Below, one piece after another: positions 25,982-34,722 of a DNA stretch of 64,000 nucleotides; within the stretch, counting starts at the first letter, position 1; every line of letters begins with the position of its first letter. Source of the DNA: Bog-532 sp963830385 (GTDB lineage: Bacteria > Actinomycetota > Actinomycetes > Streptosporangiales > Streptosporangiaceae); NCBI GenBank assembly GCA_963830385.1, contig CAWHMD010000006.1:620001-684000 (forward strand). The letters run 5' to 3'. The translations under genes were made by a program, and so were the position numbers. The notes beneath the pieces are model-generated. The model ran no database searches and had not been told where the DNA came from. It was given only the letters and a program-made list of their open reading frames with translations.

Positions 25982-26584
25982 TCAGGTTCCCGCGGTGAGT
26001 TTGGAGAGCATGCTGCTCAAGGTGCCGTAGCTGGCCTCGCCGATGACCCGGCCGGCGATGCGATGATCCCGGTCGAGCACCAGCGTGCTGGGGATCGCGG
26101 CCGGTGACACGGCGCCCCGGAAGTCGAGCGCGATCTCGTCGGCCGGATCGTTGAAGCTCGGGTAGGTGATGCCGAAATTCTGCACGAAAGCCTGGGCGGC
26201 CGACGCCTGGTCCCGGATATCGACCCCGACGAACCGGACGTTCTTCGCGTGGTACTCCTCGGACAGCACGGCCAGGGTGGGGGCTTCCTTGCGGCAGGGC
26301 GCGCACCAGGAGCCCCAGAAGTTCAGCACGACCACCTGGTCACGGTAGGCGCTGAGGTTCAGCTTGGTGCCGGACAGCGTGGTGCCGGACACGGTGGGCG
26401 CCGCCGTCCGGTGACCGGCCTGGTAGTAGGTGCTGTCGCCGTCGCCGGCCACGAAGTTGTTGCCGTTGCTGGCCGGGGTGTTGGCGGCGATCTCGCCTCC
26501 GCAGGCGCTCACCCCGAGCACGCCAGCGAGCGCGATCGCGGCCAGGCCGACGATGCGACGAAGGGGGGTGTGCGAGGGGAACAC
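25982..26584 (-). CDS. resA: Thiol-disulfide oxidoreductase ResA/TlpA-like lipoprotein
   Basis: A 200-residue protein. A signal with lipobox VSAC (Cys28) anchors it outside the membrane. The thioredoxin-like domain carries NFWGSWCAPCRKE (Cys94 and Cys97) and the cis-Pro region AAIPSTLVLD. ResA keeps the CXXCH haem-binding cysteines of apocytochrome c reduced. The GTG start has GGAG 9 nt upstream. It precedes resB directly; the CcdA membrane electron donor that normally sits between resA and resB in actinomycete operons is absent here. Confidence 0.92.
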   Translation of the reverse strand: MFPSHTPLRRIVGLAAIALAGVLGVSACGGEIAANTPASNGNNFVAGDGDSTYYQAGHRTAAPTVSGTTLSGTKLNLSAYRDQVVVLNFWGSWCAPCRKEAPTLAVLSEEYHAKNVRFVGVDIRDQASAAQAFVQNFGITYPSFNDPADEIALDFRGAVSPAAIPSTLVLDRDHRIAGRVIGEASYGTLSSMLSKLTAGT

Positions 26585-26633
26585 CGGTGAAATCTCCCGG
26601 ACCCGAAACTCCTACAGTTCGTAGTACCGGTAC

Positions 26634-27320
26634 CTATTGTGCAGCATCTCCGAGGCTGGCCTGACGCCGGGCCGGCTCGGCGTAGCTCACGCTGGTGATC
26701 GTGTCACCGGTGAACGTGAAGCTGGTCACGCTGGCCAGCGCACACTCCCGGTTGCTGGGGTGGTGCCACAGCCGTTTGCCTTCCACGCTGCGGCGGGTCA
26801 CCCAGATCGGCAGCTGGTGGCTCACGCACACCGCCTCGTGGCCGCGGGCGGAGTCGCGGGCGTCGGCCATCGCGGCCAGCATCCGGGCGGCGATCAGCCG
26901 GTAGCGCTCCCCCCAGGACGGCGAGAACGGATTGCGCAGGTACCACCAGTGCTCGAGGCGCTTCAGCGACCCGTCGCCGACCCCGAAGACCAGGCCCTCG
27001 AAGTGGTTCCAGGGCTCGATCAGCCGCTCGTCGACGATCGGCTCCAGGCTGAACCGCTCGGACAGCGGCTCGGCCGTCTCCCGGGCCCGCTCCAGCGGCG
27101 AGGTGTAGATGGCCACCACGTCCCGCTCGGCCAGGAAGTCGGCGGCGGCCTTGGCCATCATCCGCCCGTCCTCGGACAGCCCGAAGCCCGGTATCCGCCC
27201 GTAGATCACACCTCTGGGGTTTTCCACCTCACCGTGCCGCAGCAGGTGGACAACGGTGGTGTCGGCGCTCTGGGGGGCATGCCCGCCCGGCGCGGCGGGA
27301 CTCGGCGAATCGTCACTCAT
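26634..27320 (-). CDS. Histidine phosphatase family protein (phosphoglycerate mutase-like)
   Basis: A 228-residue protein with the catalytic LLRHGEV (His29) and second histidine in VCVSHQLPIW, plus PLERARETAEPL, typical of branch 1 histidine phosphatases. Length and sequence suit a broad phosphatase rather than glycolytic GpmA. Actinomycete cytochrome c maturation operons commonly begin with such a gene, and it is 50 nt upstream of resA here. The true substrate is unknown. Confidence 0.88.
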   Translation of the reverse strand: MSDDSPSPAAPGGHAPQSADTTVVHLLRHGEVENPRGVIYGRIPGFGLSEDGRMMAKAAADFLAERDVVAIYTSPLERARETAEPLSERFSLEPIVDERLIEPWNHFEGLVFGVGDGSLKRLEHWWYLRNPFSPSWGERYRLIAARMLAAMADARDSARGHEAVCVSHQLPIWVTRRSVEGKRLWHHPSNRECALASVTSFTFTGDTITSVSYAEPARRQASLGDAAQ

Positions 27321-27407
27321 GGCGCGGCCAGCTTACCGGCCCCGGGAGATGGGCCGCCGGGGTGCCGCTCACGGGCAGAAATCACCCCGAACCCGGAGCC
27401 TCACCAC

Positions 27408-27521
27408 CAGGAGTCTCCCGCGTCCAGGAGGCGCGTCTCCCCGGTCATGATCCATTGCTCGGTTGCGTTGTCAGCGAATAGCGCTGAGAACGTAACCGAG
27501 CGATCGATCTTGAGACTCCTG
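27408..27521. repeat. Nested inverted-repeat element (10-bp outer arms, 20-nt inner hairpin arms)
   Basis: Outer perfect inverted repeats CAGGAGTCTC (27408-27417) and GAGACTCCTG (27512-27521) enclose an inner hairpin with arms 27457-27476 and 27482-27501 around loop AATAG. The inner arms pair in 18 Watson-Crick pairs, one G-T wobble and one G-G mismatch. The element lies between the 3' end of hemL and the 5' end of the phosphatase gene, both minus strand. No T-run follows on either strand, so it is not a classical intrinsic terminator. A MITE-like element, a regulatory RNA structure or a protein-binding site are all possible. Confidence 0.75.
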
Positions 27522-27566
27522 TGACTGGGACGTGGGGCAGCGTGGGCGGCCGGGCGCCAGTGGGGG

Positions 27567-28889
27567 TCAGCCCAGGACTTTGGCGGCGGCCTGGGCGGCG
27601 GCGGGGAGGGCGGCCGCGATGCGGGCTATGGCCGAGGCGTCGTGGGCCGCGGAGAGGAACCAGGCCTCGAACGGGGACGGCGGGAGGTAGACGCCGCCGT
27701 CGAGCATGGCGTGGAAGAACGCGGCGTAGGCGGCGGCCGACTGGGCCCGGGCGTCGTCGAAGTTGCGGACGGGGGCGCTGCGGCCGAGGAACACCGAGAA
27801 CAGGTTCCCGGCGGTCTGCAGTTCGTGCTCGGCGCCGGCCGCGGTGAGGGCCTCGGTGGCCAGCTTGGCCACCAGGCCGGCCGCTTCGTCCACGCGGGCG
27901 TAGACCTCGGGGGTGCAGGCCCGCAGGGTGGCCAGGCCGGCCGCGGTGGCCAGCGGGTTACCGGACAGGGTGCCGGCCTGGTAGACGGGGCCGGTCGGCG
28001 CCAGCCGGTCCATGATCTCGGCCCGGCCGCCGAACGCGGCGGCGGGCAGGCCACCGCCCATGACCTTGCCGAACGTGATCAGGTCACCGGCCACGCCGTC
28101 GCGGCCGTACCAGCCGGACCGGGTGACGCGGAAGCCGGTCAGCACCTCGTCCATGATCAGCAGCGCCCCGTGCTCGGCGCAGACCGTGGCCAGCATCTCG
28201 TTGAAGCCCGGGGCGGGCGGGACCACGCCCATGTTGGCCGGGCAGGCCTCGGTGATCACGCAGGCGATCTGGTCGCCGCGGCCGGCGAAGGCCGCCCGGA
28301 CCGCCGCTTCGTCGTTGTAAGGCAGCACGATCGTGTCGCTGGCGGACGCGCCGGTGACGCCGGGCGAGTCCGGCAGCGCGAACGTGGCGACCCCGGATCC
28401 GGCCGCGGCCAGCAGCGCGTCCACGTGGCCGTGGTAGCAGCCGGCGAACTTCACCACCAGCGGCCGCCCGGTGAACCCGCGGGCCAGCCGCAGCGCCGAC
28501 ATGGTGGCTTCGGTGCCCGAGTTGACCAGCCGGACCTTGCCGGCCGGGGTGCGTCCGGCGATTTCTTCGGCCAGCTCGACCTCACCGGGCGTCGCGGCGC
28601 CGAACGAGGTGCCGCGCTGGGCCGCCTGCTCCAGCGCCGAGACCACGGCCGGATAGGTGTGCCCGAGGATCATCGGGCCCCAGGAGCAGACCAGGTCGAC
28701 GTACTCGCGCCCGTCCACGTCGGTCAGGTAGGGGCCGCTCGCCGAGGCGATGAACCGGGGGATGCCGCCGACCGAGCCGAACGCCCGGACCGGGGAGTTG
28801 ACTCCGCCCGGGGTGACCGCGCTGGCTCGGGTGAACCACTCCGCCGAACGGTCGCCGGGTACCGGGATCGGATCGGCGGCGGAGCTCAC
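27567..28889 (-). CDS. hemL: Glutamate-1-semialdehyde 2,1-aminomutase
   Basis: A 440-residue fold-type I PLP enzyme: VTPGGVNSPVRAFGSVGG is the family N-terminus, NSGTEATMSALRLAR binds the phosphate, LLIMDEVLTGFR contains the PLP-ring Asp, and FGKVMGGGLP holds the Schiff-base lysine (K275). It moves the amino group of glutamate-1-semialdehyde to give 5-aminolevulinate in the C5 haem pathway. The GTG start overlaps the stop of the prim-pol gene as GTGA. It is the last gene of the haem cluster and works with hemA at 33336-34721. Confidence 0.96.
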   Translation of the reverse strand: MSSAADPIPVPGDRSAEWFTRASAVTPGGVNSPVRAFGSVGGIPRFIASASGPYLTDVDGREYVDLVCSWGPMILGHTYPAVVSALEQAAQRGTSFGAATPGEVELAEEIAGRTPAGKVRLVNSGTEATMSALRLARGFTGRPLVVKFAGCYHGHVDALLAAAGSGVATFALPDSPGVTGASASDTIVLPYNDEAAVRAAFAGRGDQIACVITEACPANMGVVPPAPGFNEMLATVCAEHGALLIMDEVLTGFRVTRSGWYGRDGVAGDLITFGKVMGGGLPAAAFGGRAEIMDRLAPTGPVYQAGTLSGNPLATAAGLATLRACTPEVYARVDEAAGLVAKLATEALTAAGAEHELQTAGNLFSVFLGRSAPVRNFDDARAQSAAAYAAFFHAMLDGGVYLPPSPFEAWFLSAAHDASAIARIAAALPAAAQAAAKVLG

Positions 28890-29578
28890 GACAGACCAGC
28901 CTCCTCGCAGGCGTCAACCAGGAACTCCAGCAGCCTAAGCGCATCCGGGAGCGGATGGTCCGCCGGGTCGCGGAGCCAGCGGGCCGGGCCGCCGGGGCCG
29001 TCCGGCCCGGAGCCGCCGGCCGACGGCGGGGCCAGCACGTAGCTGTCCCGGCAGTGCCAGCGCAGCGTGCCCAGGCCGGTGACGTTCTCCGGTTCGCAGT
29101 CCAGGCGGCAGGACCACCACTCGTCCTCGTCGACCGGGGCGCCGCGGGTGGTGACGAAGAACAGCATCCGGCCGCCGGTCTCGGCCACCGGGCCGGACTC
29201 GATGCCGGCGGCCGTCATGCCTGCCAGCGCGGCCTCGCCGACCTCGGTGGGGACGTCCAGGACGTCGAAGACCCGGCCGGTGACGAGGATGACCGACGCG
29301 TCCGGGCGGGCCGCCCACCAGTTCTGGATGGTGGGGGTGTCCACCGTGGCCTGGAGCTGCCAGGTCGGCGAGACGGGGTGCGCACCCGGGGCCGGGCAGC
29401 CCACCCGGTCGCAGGAACACGCGCGGCCCGGCCGCAGCCCGTCGGTGGAAAGATGGGCGCCCACGCACACCGGCCAGCCCAGCGTCGCGTAGCTGACCGC
29501 CGCCTGGCCGAGTGGATCACTCCGGTCGCCCCGGTCAGCCGCCTTCCGGCGGCTGCGGCGCCGCACCACGTCGACCAT
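28886..29578 (-). CDS. Bifunctional DNA primase/polymerase N-terminal (prim-pol)-like protein
   Basis: A 230-residue protein resembling the archaeo-eukaryotic primase-like prim-pol domain: AVSYATLGWPVCVGAHLS, then a Cys/His region ACSCDRVGCPAPGAHP as in prim-pol proteins that read GKxPxxxxW after a zinc-like motif, and later DVLDVPTEVG. Known relatives occur on plasmids and phages fused to helicases; here it stands alone between hemB and hemL. ATG 29578 has AGGAG 8 nt upstream. It is unclear whether the catalytic Asp pair is kept. A haem-pathway role is not implied by the sequence. Confidence 0.7.
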   Translation of the reverse strand: MVDVVRRRSRRKAADRGDRSDPLGQAAVSYATLGWPVCVGAHLSTDGLRPGRACSCDRVGCPAPGAHPVSPTWQLQATVDTPTIQNWWAARPDASVILVTGRVFDVLDVPTEVGEAALAGMTAAGIESGPVAETGGRMLFFVTTRGAPVDEDEWWSCRLDCEPENVTGLGTLRWHCRDSYVLAPPSAGGSGPDGPGGPARWLRDPADHPLPDALRLLEFLVDACEEAGLS

Positions 29579-29697
29579 CGGCCAGCTCCTGCCCGGAGCC
29601 CGGTCACGGCGCGGCGCTCCTTATCGAGTGTCACCCATCGTAGATCAGTGAGCACGACGCGTCGGGGCTATTCGGGCAGGCCGGGCCGAGATGTGAC

Positions 29698-30687
29698 CTA
29701 ACGCTCCCGCAGGCGGCGGGCCACCTCGGCCGCCCAGTAGGTGAGGATGATGCCCGCGCCGGCCCGCCGGATCCCGGTCAGGGTCTCCATGATGATCCGG
29801 TCCCGGTCCAGCCAGCCGTGGGCGGCGGCCGCCTCGACCATCGCGTACTCGCCGCTGACCTGGTAGGCGGCCACCGGCACGTGCACGGTGCCGGCCACCC
29901 GGCGGATGATATCCAGGTAGGGCAGGGCCGGCTTGACCATGACCAGGTCGGCGCCCTCGTCGATGTCGAGCAGCACCTCGCGCAGGGCCTCGTCCGAGCC
30001 GGGCGGGTCCTGCTGGTAGGAGGACCGGTCGCCGAACTGCGGCGCGCACTCGGCGGCGTCGCGGAACGGCCCGTAAAAGCCGGACGCGTACTTGACCGAA
30101 TAGGCACAGATGGCGACCTCGGCGTAGCCCGCCCCGTCCAGGGCGGACCGGATCGCGCCCACCTGGCCGTCCATCATGCCGCTGGGCGCCACCACGTGGA
30201 CGCCCGCCGCCGCCTGGGCGACCGCGATCGACGCGTACCGCTCCAGGGTGGCGTCGTTGTCCACGTCGCCGCCCGGGGTGAGCAGGCCGCAGTGGCCGTG
30301 GTCGGTGTACTCGTCCAGGCACAGGTCAGCCATGAGCACGGTCTGGTCACCGACCTCGGCGGCCAGATCCCGGATGGCGAGCTGCACGATGCCGTCCGGG
30401 TCGTCGGCGGCCGATCCCCGCGCGTCCTTGACCGCGGGGATGCCGAACAGGATGATCCCGCCCACGCCGGCGTCCACCGCTTCGGTGGCGGCCTTGCGCA
30501 GGCTGTCCCGGGTGTGCTGGACGACCCCGGGCATGGAGCCGATCGGCTGCGGCTCGGCGATGCCCTCCTTGACGAACATCGGCAGCACCAGATCGGTGGG
30601 CCGCAGTGCCGTCTCCGCGACCAGGTTGCGCAGCGCGGCCGTACGCCGCAGCCGGCGCGGCCGGATCACCGGGAACCCTGCGTTCAC
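29698..30687 (-). CDS. hemB: Delta-aminolevulinic acid dehydratase (porphobilinogen synthase)
   Basis: A 329-residue enzyme with the Schiff-base lysines K199 (AYSVKYASGFYGPFRDA) and K252 (DLVMVKPALPYLDII). The metal site DLCLDEYTDHGHCG has Cys123 and Cys133 with Asp125 where zinc enzymes usually have the middle Cys, so metal dependence may be mixed. It condenses two 5-aminolevulinate molecules to porphobilinogen. It starts 16 nt after the uroporphyrinogen gene. Confidence 0.97.
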   Translation of the reverse strand: MNAGFPVIRPRRLRRTAALRNLVAETALRPTDLVLPMFVKEGIAEPQPIGSMPGVVQHTRDSLRKAATEAVDAGVGGIILFGIPAVKDARGSAADDPDGIVQLAIRDLAAEVGDQTVLMADLCLDEYTDHGHCGLLTPGGDVDNDATLERYASIAVAQAAAGVHVVAPSGMMDGQVGAIRSALDGAGYAEVAICAYSVKYASGFYGPFRDAAECAPQFGDRSSYQQDPPGSDEALREVLLDIDEGADLVMVKPALPYLDIIRRVAGTVHVPVAAYQVSGEYAMVEAAAAHGWLDRDRIIMETLTGIRRAGAGIILTYWAAEVARRLRER

Positions 30688-30703
30688 CGGACCTCCTCTG
30701 TTG

Positions 30704-32395
30704 TTACCGGATGCGCTTGCGGGCGCCCCGACGGCGCTCGCTGGGCTTGCGCAGCGGCTCGCCCGCCTCCAGGGCGGCCCGCCGCTGCCCGGCCCCGAAC
30801 TCGGCGAGCGCCTCGACCAGCGCCGGCATCGACGGCGAGGGCGCCGTCACATCGACCCGGAGGCCGAACTCGGCGGCCGTCTTGGCCGTCTGCGGGCCGA
30901 TCACCGCGATGACCGTGACCGCGTGCGGCTTGCCCGCGATACCGACCAGGTTCCGCACGGTCGAGGACGAGGTGAACAGCACGGCGTCGAAACCGCCGCC
31001 CTTGATCGCCTCGCGGATCGGCGCGGGCGGCGGGGCGGCGCGGACCGTGCGGTAGGCGGTGACGTCCTCGGCCTCCCAGCCCAGTTCGGTCAGCCGGGCG
31101 ACCAGGTGCTCGGTGGCGATGTCGGCCCGGGGCAGCAGCACCCGGTTGATCGGGTCGAGCACGTCGTCGTAGGGCGGCCACTCCGCCGCCAGGCCCTGGC
31201 CGGACTGCTCACCCTCCGGCACCAGGTCCGGGGCGATGCCGAAGTCCTTGAGCGCGGCCGCGGTCTGGTCGCCGACGGCGGCCACCTTGACGCCGGCGAA
31301 CGCGCGGGCGTCGAGGCCGTACTCCTCGAACTTCTCGCGGATTGCGCGGACCGCGTTGACCGAGGTGAACGCGACCCACTGGTAGCGCCCGGTCACCAGC
31401 CCGCGCACCGCGCGGTCCATCTGCTGCGGCGTCCGGGGCGGCTCCACCGCGATCGTTGGCACTTCCTCGGGGATGGCGCCCTGCTCGCGCAGCTGCTCGG
31501 AGGCGGCGGCCGCGTCGGCCTTGGTCCGCGGCACCAGCACCCGCCAGCCGAACAGCGGCTTGGTCTCGAACCAGGACAGCTCCGGCTGCGACGCGACCGC
31601 GTCGCCGACCACGGCCACGGCCTCGCCCGCGCTCACCGGGCTGAACCCGGCCGCCTTGAGGTCGGCGGTGATCCGGCCGAGCGTGGAGATGACGGTCCGC
31701 TGCGCGGTCGTGGTGCCGTCCCAGGTGACGGCGAACGGCGTGGTGTCCGGCCAGCCCGCCGCGATCAGCATCTTGCCCAGGTCGGCCGGGCCGGCTTCGG
31801 CGCCCAGGACGACCAGCGAGCCGGCGCTGAACGTGACCCGGCTGGCGTCGGCGGCCTGGATGACCCGGACCTCGCCGCCGTCACGGCCGAGCGCGATGCC
31901 CGCGTAGGCGGGGACCGCAGTGGCGGCCGGGACGCCCGGCACCACCTCGAACGGGACCCCGGCGGCGGCGAACGCGCGCGCGTCCGGCCCGGCGCCGTCC
32001 AGCAGCGGATCCCCGTCGTAGAGGCGGACGACCAGCTGACCGGACCGCGCGGCGCCGATCAGGTCCGGCGCGGCGGCGCCGGACCCCGGACCCGCGGCCG
32101 GCTCGGTGCCGAGACTCGGCTCGGCGCCCGCGGCACCGTCGGCACTGGGACCGGCGCCGGCCAGCACGATGACGCCGGCTCCGGGAGCGATGAGCTCGCG
32201 GACCCGCGGCCGCAGCTCGCGCGGGCTGATCACCAGGTCGGCCTGGCCGAGCAGCTGGGCCGCCCGCAGGGTCAGCAGCTGTTCGTCGCCGGGTCCGGCC
32301 CCGACCAGCGCGATCCGGCCGGCTGACGCCGACCGGGCCGTTCCTCTGGGACGCGGCTCACCGTTGGGTGTGGATGTGGCTGGGGTGGCGTTCAC
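30704..32395 (-). CDS. hemD: Uroporphyrinogen-III synthase with N-terminal CobA-like methyltransferase domain
   Basis: A 563-residue fusion. Residues 25-265 follow the uroporphyrinogen-III C-methyltransferase fold (IALVGAGPGDEQLLTLRAAQ, VVRLYDGDPLLDG, VPFEVVPGVPAATAVPAYAG). Residues about 280-540 are uroporphyrinogen-III synthase (GWRVLVPRTKADAAAASEQL, VAFTSVNAVRAI, AVGDQTAAALKDFG). HemD closes the hydroxymethylbilane ring; CobA would methylate at C2/C7 for sirohaem or cobalamin. The methyltransferase motifs are looser than in stand-alone CobA (GGDP to DGDP and a Pro/Ala insert), so its activity is unproven. The GTG start shares one base with the hemC TAG. Confidence 0.9.
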   Translation of the reverse strand: MNATPATSTPNGEPRPRGTARSASAGRIALVGAGPGDEQLLTLRAAQLLGQADLVISPRELRPRVRELIAPGAGVIVLAGAGPSADGAAGAEPSLGTEPAAGPGSGAAAPDLIGAARSGQLVVRLYDGDPLLDGAGPDARAFAAAGVPFEVVPGVPAATAVPAYAGIALGRDGGEVRVIQAADASRVTFSAGSLVVLGAEAGPADLGKMLIAAGWPDTTPFAVTWDGTTTAQRTVISTLGRITADLKAAGFSPVSAGEAVAVVGDAVASQPELSWFETKPLFGWRVLVPRTKADAAAASEQLREQGAIPEEVPTIAVEPPRTPQQMDRAVRGLVTGRYQWVAFTSVNAVRAIREKFEEYGLDARAFAGVKVAAVGDQTAAALKDFGIAPDLVPEGEQSGQGLAAEWPPYDDVLDPINRVLLPRADIATEHLVARLTELGWEAEDVTAYRTVRAAPPPAPIREAIKGGGFDAVLFTSSSTVRNLVGIAGKPHAVTVIAVIGPQTAKTAAEFGLRVDVTAPSPSMPALVEALAEFGAGQRRAALEAGEPLRKPSERRRGARKRIR

Positions 32396-33339
32396 TATGC
32401 ATCTTTCCCGTTCGTGCGTCCTGGTGGCGTGGCGATCAGCGCCGCCGCGCCGCGAGCCAGCAGCCGGCCGGCGATCTGGTGGCCCAGTTGGTCAGCGGCG
32501 GCGGGGTCTCCGGCACCGCGTTCACGCAGTGCCTGGCCGCCATCGGTGGCGATCACCGCCGCTTCCAGCTGAAGGTGTGCCGCGGTCCCGGCCGCGTAGG
32601 CACCGATCGGTGCGCTGCAGCCCGCCTCCAGCACGGCCAGCACGGTCCGCTCGGCGGTCACCGCGGCGCGGCTCAGCGGGTCGTCGACGGTGGCCAGCAG
32701 CTCGGCCAGCTCGGGGTCGGCCGCGCGGCACTCGACCGCGAGGGCGCCCTGGCCCGGTGCGGGCAGCATCTCGTCCGGCTCGAAGATCTGGCTGATGAGA
32801 TCCAGCCGGTCCAGGCGGCCCAGGCCGGCCGCGGCCAGCACCACCGCGTCCAGCTCACCCGCCGTGACCTTGCCGAACCGGGTGTCCGCGTTGCCGCGGA
32901 TCGGAACGCACTGAATGTCCCTGCGCAGCAGCATCAGCTGGGCCGCCCGCCGGGGCGCCCCGGTGCCGATGGTCGCGCCCGGCGGCAGATCCGCCAGCTT
33001 GGCCCCGTCGCGGGCGATCAGCGCGTCCCGTGGATCGTCCCGGGCCGGCACCGCCGCCAGCACGATGCCGTCGGGCTGGCCGGTGGGCAGGTCCTTCAGC
33101 GAGTGCACGGCCAGGTCGACCTGGCCGCTCAGCAACTGGTCCCGCAGGGCGCTGACCCATACGCCGGTGCCGCCGATCTGGGCTATCTGCGCCCGGTCGA
33201 CGTCACCCTTCGTAGTCACCCCGACCAGCTCGACCGGCACGCCGGTGCGCTCGGCGATGGCCCGGGCGACCAGGCCGGACTGAGTCATGGCCATGGGGCT
33301 CTTGCGGGTGCCGAGCCGCAGCACGGCGGGAACGCTCAT
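32395..33339 (-). CDS. hemC: Hydroxymethylbilane synthase (porphobilinogen deaminase)
   Basis: A 314-residue enzyme: LRLGTRKSPMAMTQ N-terminus, DLAVHSLKDLPT, IGTGAPRRAAQLMLL and RGNADTR substrate-binding loops, and the dipyrromethane-cofactor cysteine C241 in LEAGCSAPIGA. It polymerises four porphobilinogens into hydroxymethylbilane. ATG 33339 overlaps the hemA stop (ATGA), and the hemC stop touches the cobA/hemD start, so hemA-hemC-hemD form one coupled message. Confidence 0.97.
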   Translation of the reverse strand: MSVPAVLRLGTRKSPMAMTQSGLVARAIAERTGVPVELVGVTTKGDVDRAQIAQIGGTGVWVSALRDQLLSGQVDLAVHSLKDLPTGQPDGIVLAAVPARDDPRDALIARDGAKLADLPPGATIGTGAPRRAAQLMLLRRDIQCVPIRGNADTRFGKVTAGELDAVVLAAAGLGRLDRLDLISQIFEPDEMLPAPGQGALAVECRAADPELAELLATVDDPLSRAAVTAERTVLAVLEAGCSAPIGAYAAGTAAHLQLEAAVIATDGGQALRERGAGDPAAADQLGHQIAGRLLARGAAALIATPPGRTNGKDA

Positions 33340-34721
33340 TCCCCGCTCCCCTCCTGCGCCGACGTCGAGGGCAGCACGGCGATATCCACGATCTTGTCGT
33401 CTGGCTCCGCGCGGGTGACCGCCTCGACCGTGCGCGGGTCGAGGTCGAACAGCACCCGGAGTGCCTCGTCGTACCCGTCCCCCCGTGGCGAGCCGGCGAG
33501 CTCCTTGACACGCACCGTGGGCGCGTGCAACAGCTTGTCTACCACCCGGCGCACGGTCCGGGCTATCTCGTCGAGGGCGTGGCCGTCGAATCCTTCGGCA
33601 TTCTGCAGCCGGCCCGCCAGCCGGGTCAGCTCGGAGTCGACCACCTCGGCCGCCTTGGCCCGGAGGGCGACCACGGTGGGGGTGACCTGGGCGGCGACCG
33701 CAGCCGCGCGGTAGCCGTCGAACTCTTCGTCGACGATCGCCCGGACCGCGGCGATCTCACCGGTGATGCCGGGCCCGGCGACCGCGGTCCGGCCGGCGTC
33801 CGCCAGCTCGTCCAGGCCGATGACGGTCACCCCGGGCAGCTCGGCCACGCCGGCGTCCACGTCCCGGGGCATGGCCAGATCCAGGAAGACCAGCGGCGCG
33901 GCGGTGACCCGCTGCGCGAGAGCCTGGCCGGCCAGCTCGGCGGTGATGACGAGCCCGGACGCACCCGTGCAGGAGATGACCAGGTCGGCGCCGGCGATCG
34001 CGGCCGGCAGCTCGGCCAGGTCGGCGGTCTGCCCGCCCACCGCTGCGGCCAGCCGGTCGGCGTGACGGCGGGTCCGGTTCGCCACCGTGACCTGGCCGGC
34101 ACCGGCCCGGCCGGCGGTGGTGGCGGCCAGCGAGCTCATCGACCCCGCCCCGACCACCAGGACCCGCTGCCCGGCCAGCGACGGCCGGCCCAGCGCGGTC
34201 ACGGCCGCCTCGATACCCACGCTGACCAGGCTGGCCCCGGCCCGGTCGATCCCGGTCTCGGCGTGCGCTCGCTTGCCCGCCCGGAGGGCGGCCGAGCCAA
34301 CGTCACCCAGCACCCGGCCGAGCGTGCCGTGCTCACGCGCCACGTTGAGCGCGAAGCGGACCTGGCCGAGGATCTGGCCTTCGCCGACCACCATCGAGTC
34401 GAGCCCGGCCGCCACGTTCAGCAGGTGCTTGACCGCGCGGTCCTCGTAGTGGACGTACAGGTTGCCGGTCAGCTCCTGGGTCGGGATCCCGGAGTACTGC
34501 GACAGCAGCTCGCAGACCGCCGCCACGCTGCCGTGGAACCGGTCGACGTCCGCGTAGATCTCCACCCGGTTGCAGGTGGAGATGATGAACGTCCCGGCCA
34601 CGTCGCCGGTCTGGTGCAGGTCCCGGAGCAGCTTCGGCAGCGCTTCCGCGCTCAGCACGGCCCGCTCGAGCACCGGGACCGGCGCGCTCTTGTGGCTCAG
34701 CCCGACCACGAGCACACTCAC
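33336..34721 (-). CDS. hemA: Glutamyl-tRNA reductase
   Basis: A 461-residue protein. The catalytic Cys50 is in STCNRVEIYADVD; LDSMVVGEGQILGQV and LVVGAGSMSSLAATT (NADPH Rossmann) follow, then a helical dimerisation domain. It reduces glutamyl-tRNA(Glu) to glutamate-1-semialdehyde, the first committed step of C5 haem synthesis. The GTG start is 1 nt after the rex stop, so Rex and HemA are co-expressed and the operon would respond to the Rex operator upstream. HemL at 27567 takes its product. Confidence 0.97.
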   Translation of the reverse strand: MSVLVVGLSHKSAPVPVLERAVLSAEALPKLLRDLHQTGDVAGTFIISTCNRVEIYADVDRFHGSVAAVCELLSQYSGIPTQELTGNLYVHYEDRAVKHLLNVAAGLDSMVVGEGQILGQVRFALNVAREHGTLGRVLGDVGSAALRAGKRAHAETGIDRAGASLVSVGIEAAVTALGRPSLAGQRVLVVGAGSMSSLAATTAGRAGAGQVTVANRTRRHADRLAAAVGGQTADLAELPAAIAGADLVISCTGASGLVITAELAGQALAQRVTAAPLVFLDLAMPRDVDAGVAELPGVTVIGLDELADAGRTAVAGPGITGEIAAVRAIVDEEFDGYRAAAVAAQVTPTVVALRAKAAEVVDSELTRLAGRLQNAEGFDGHALDEIARTVRRVVDKLLHAPTVRVKELAGSPRGDGYDEALRVLFDLDPRTVEAVTRAEPDDKIVDIAVLPSTSAQEGSGE

Positions 34722-34722
34722 G

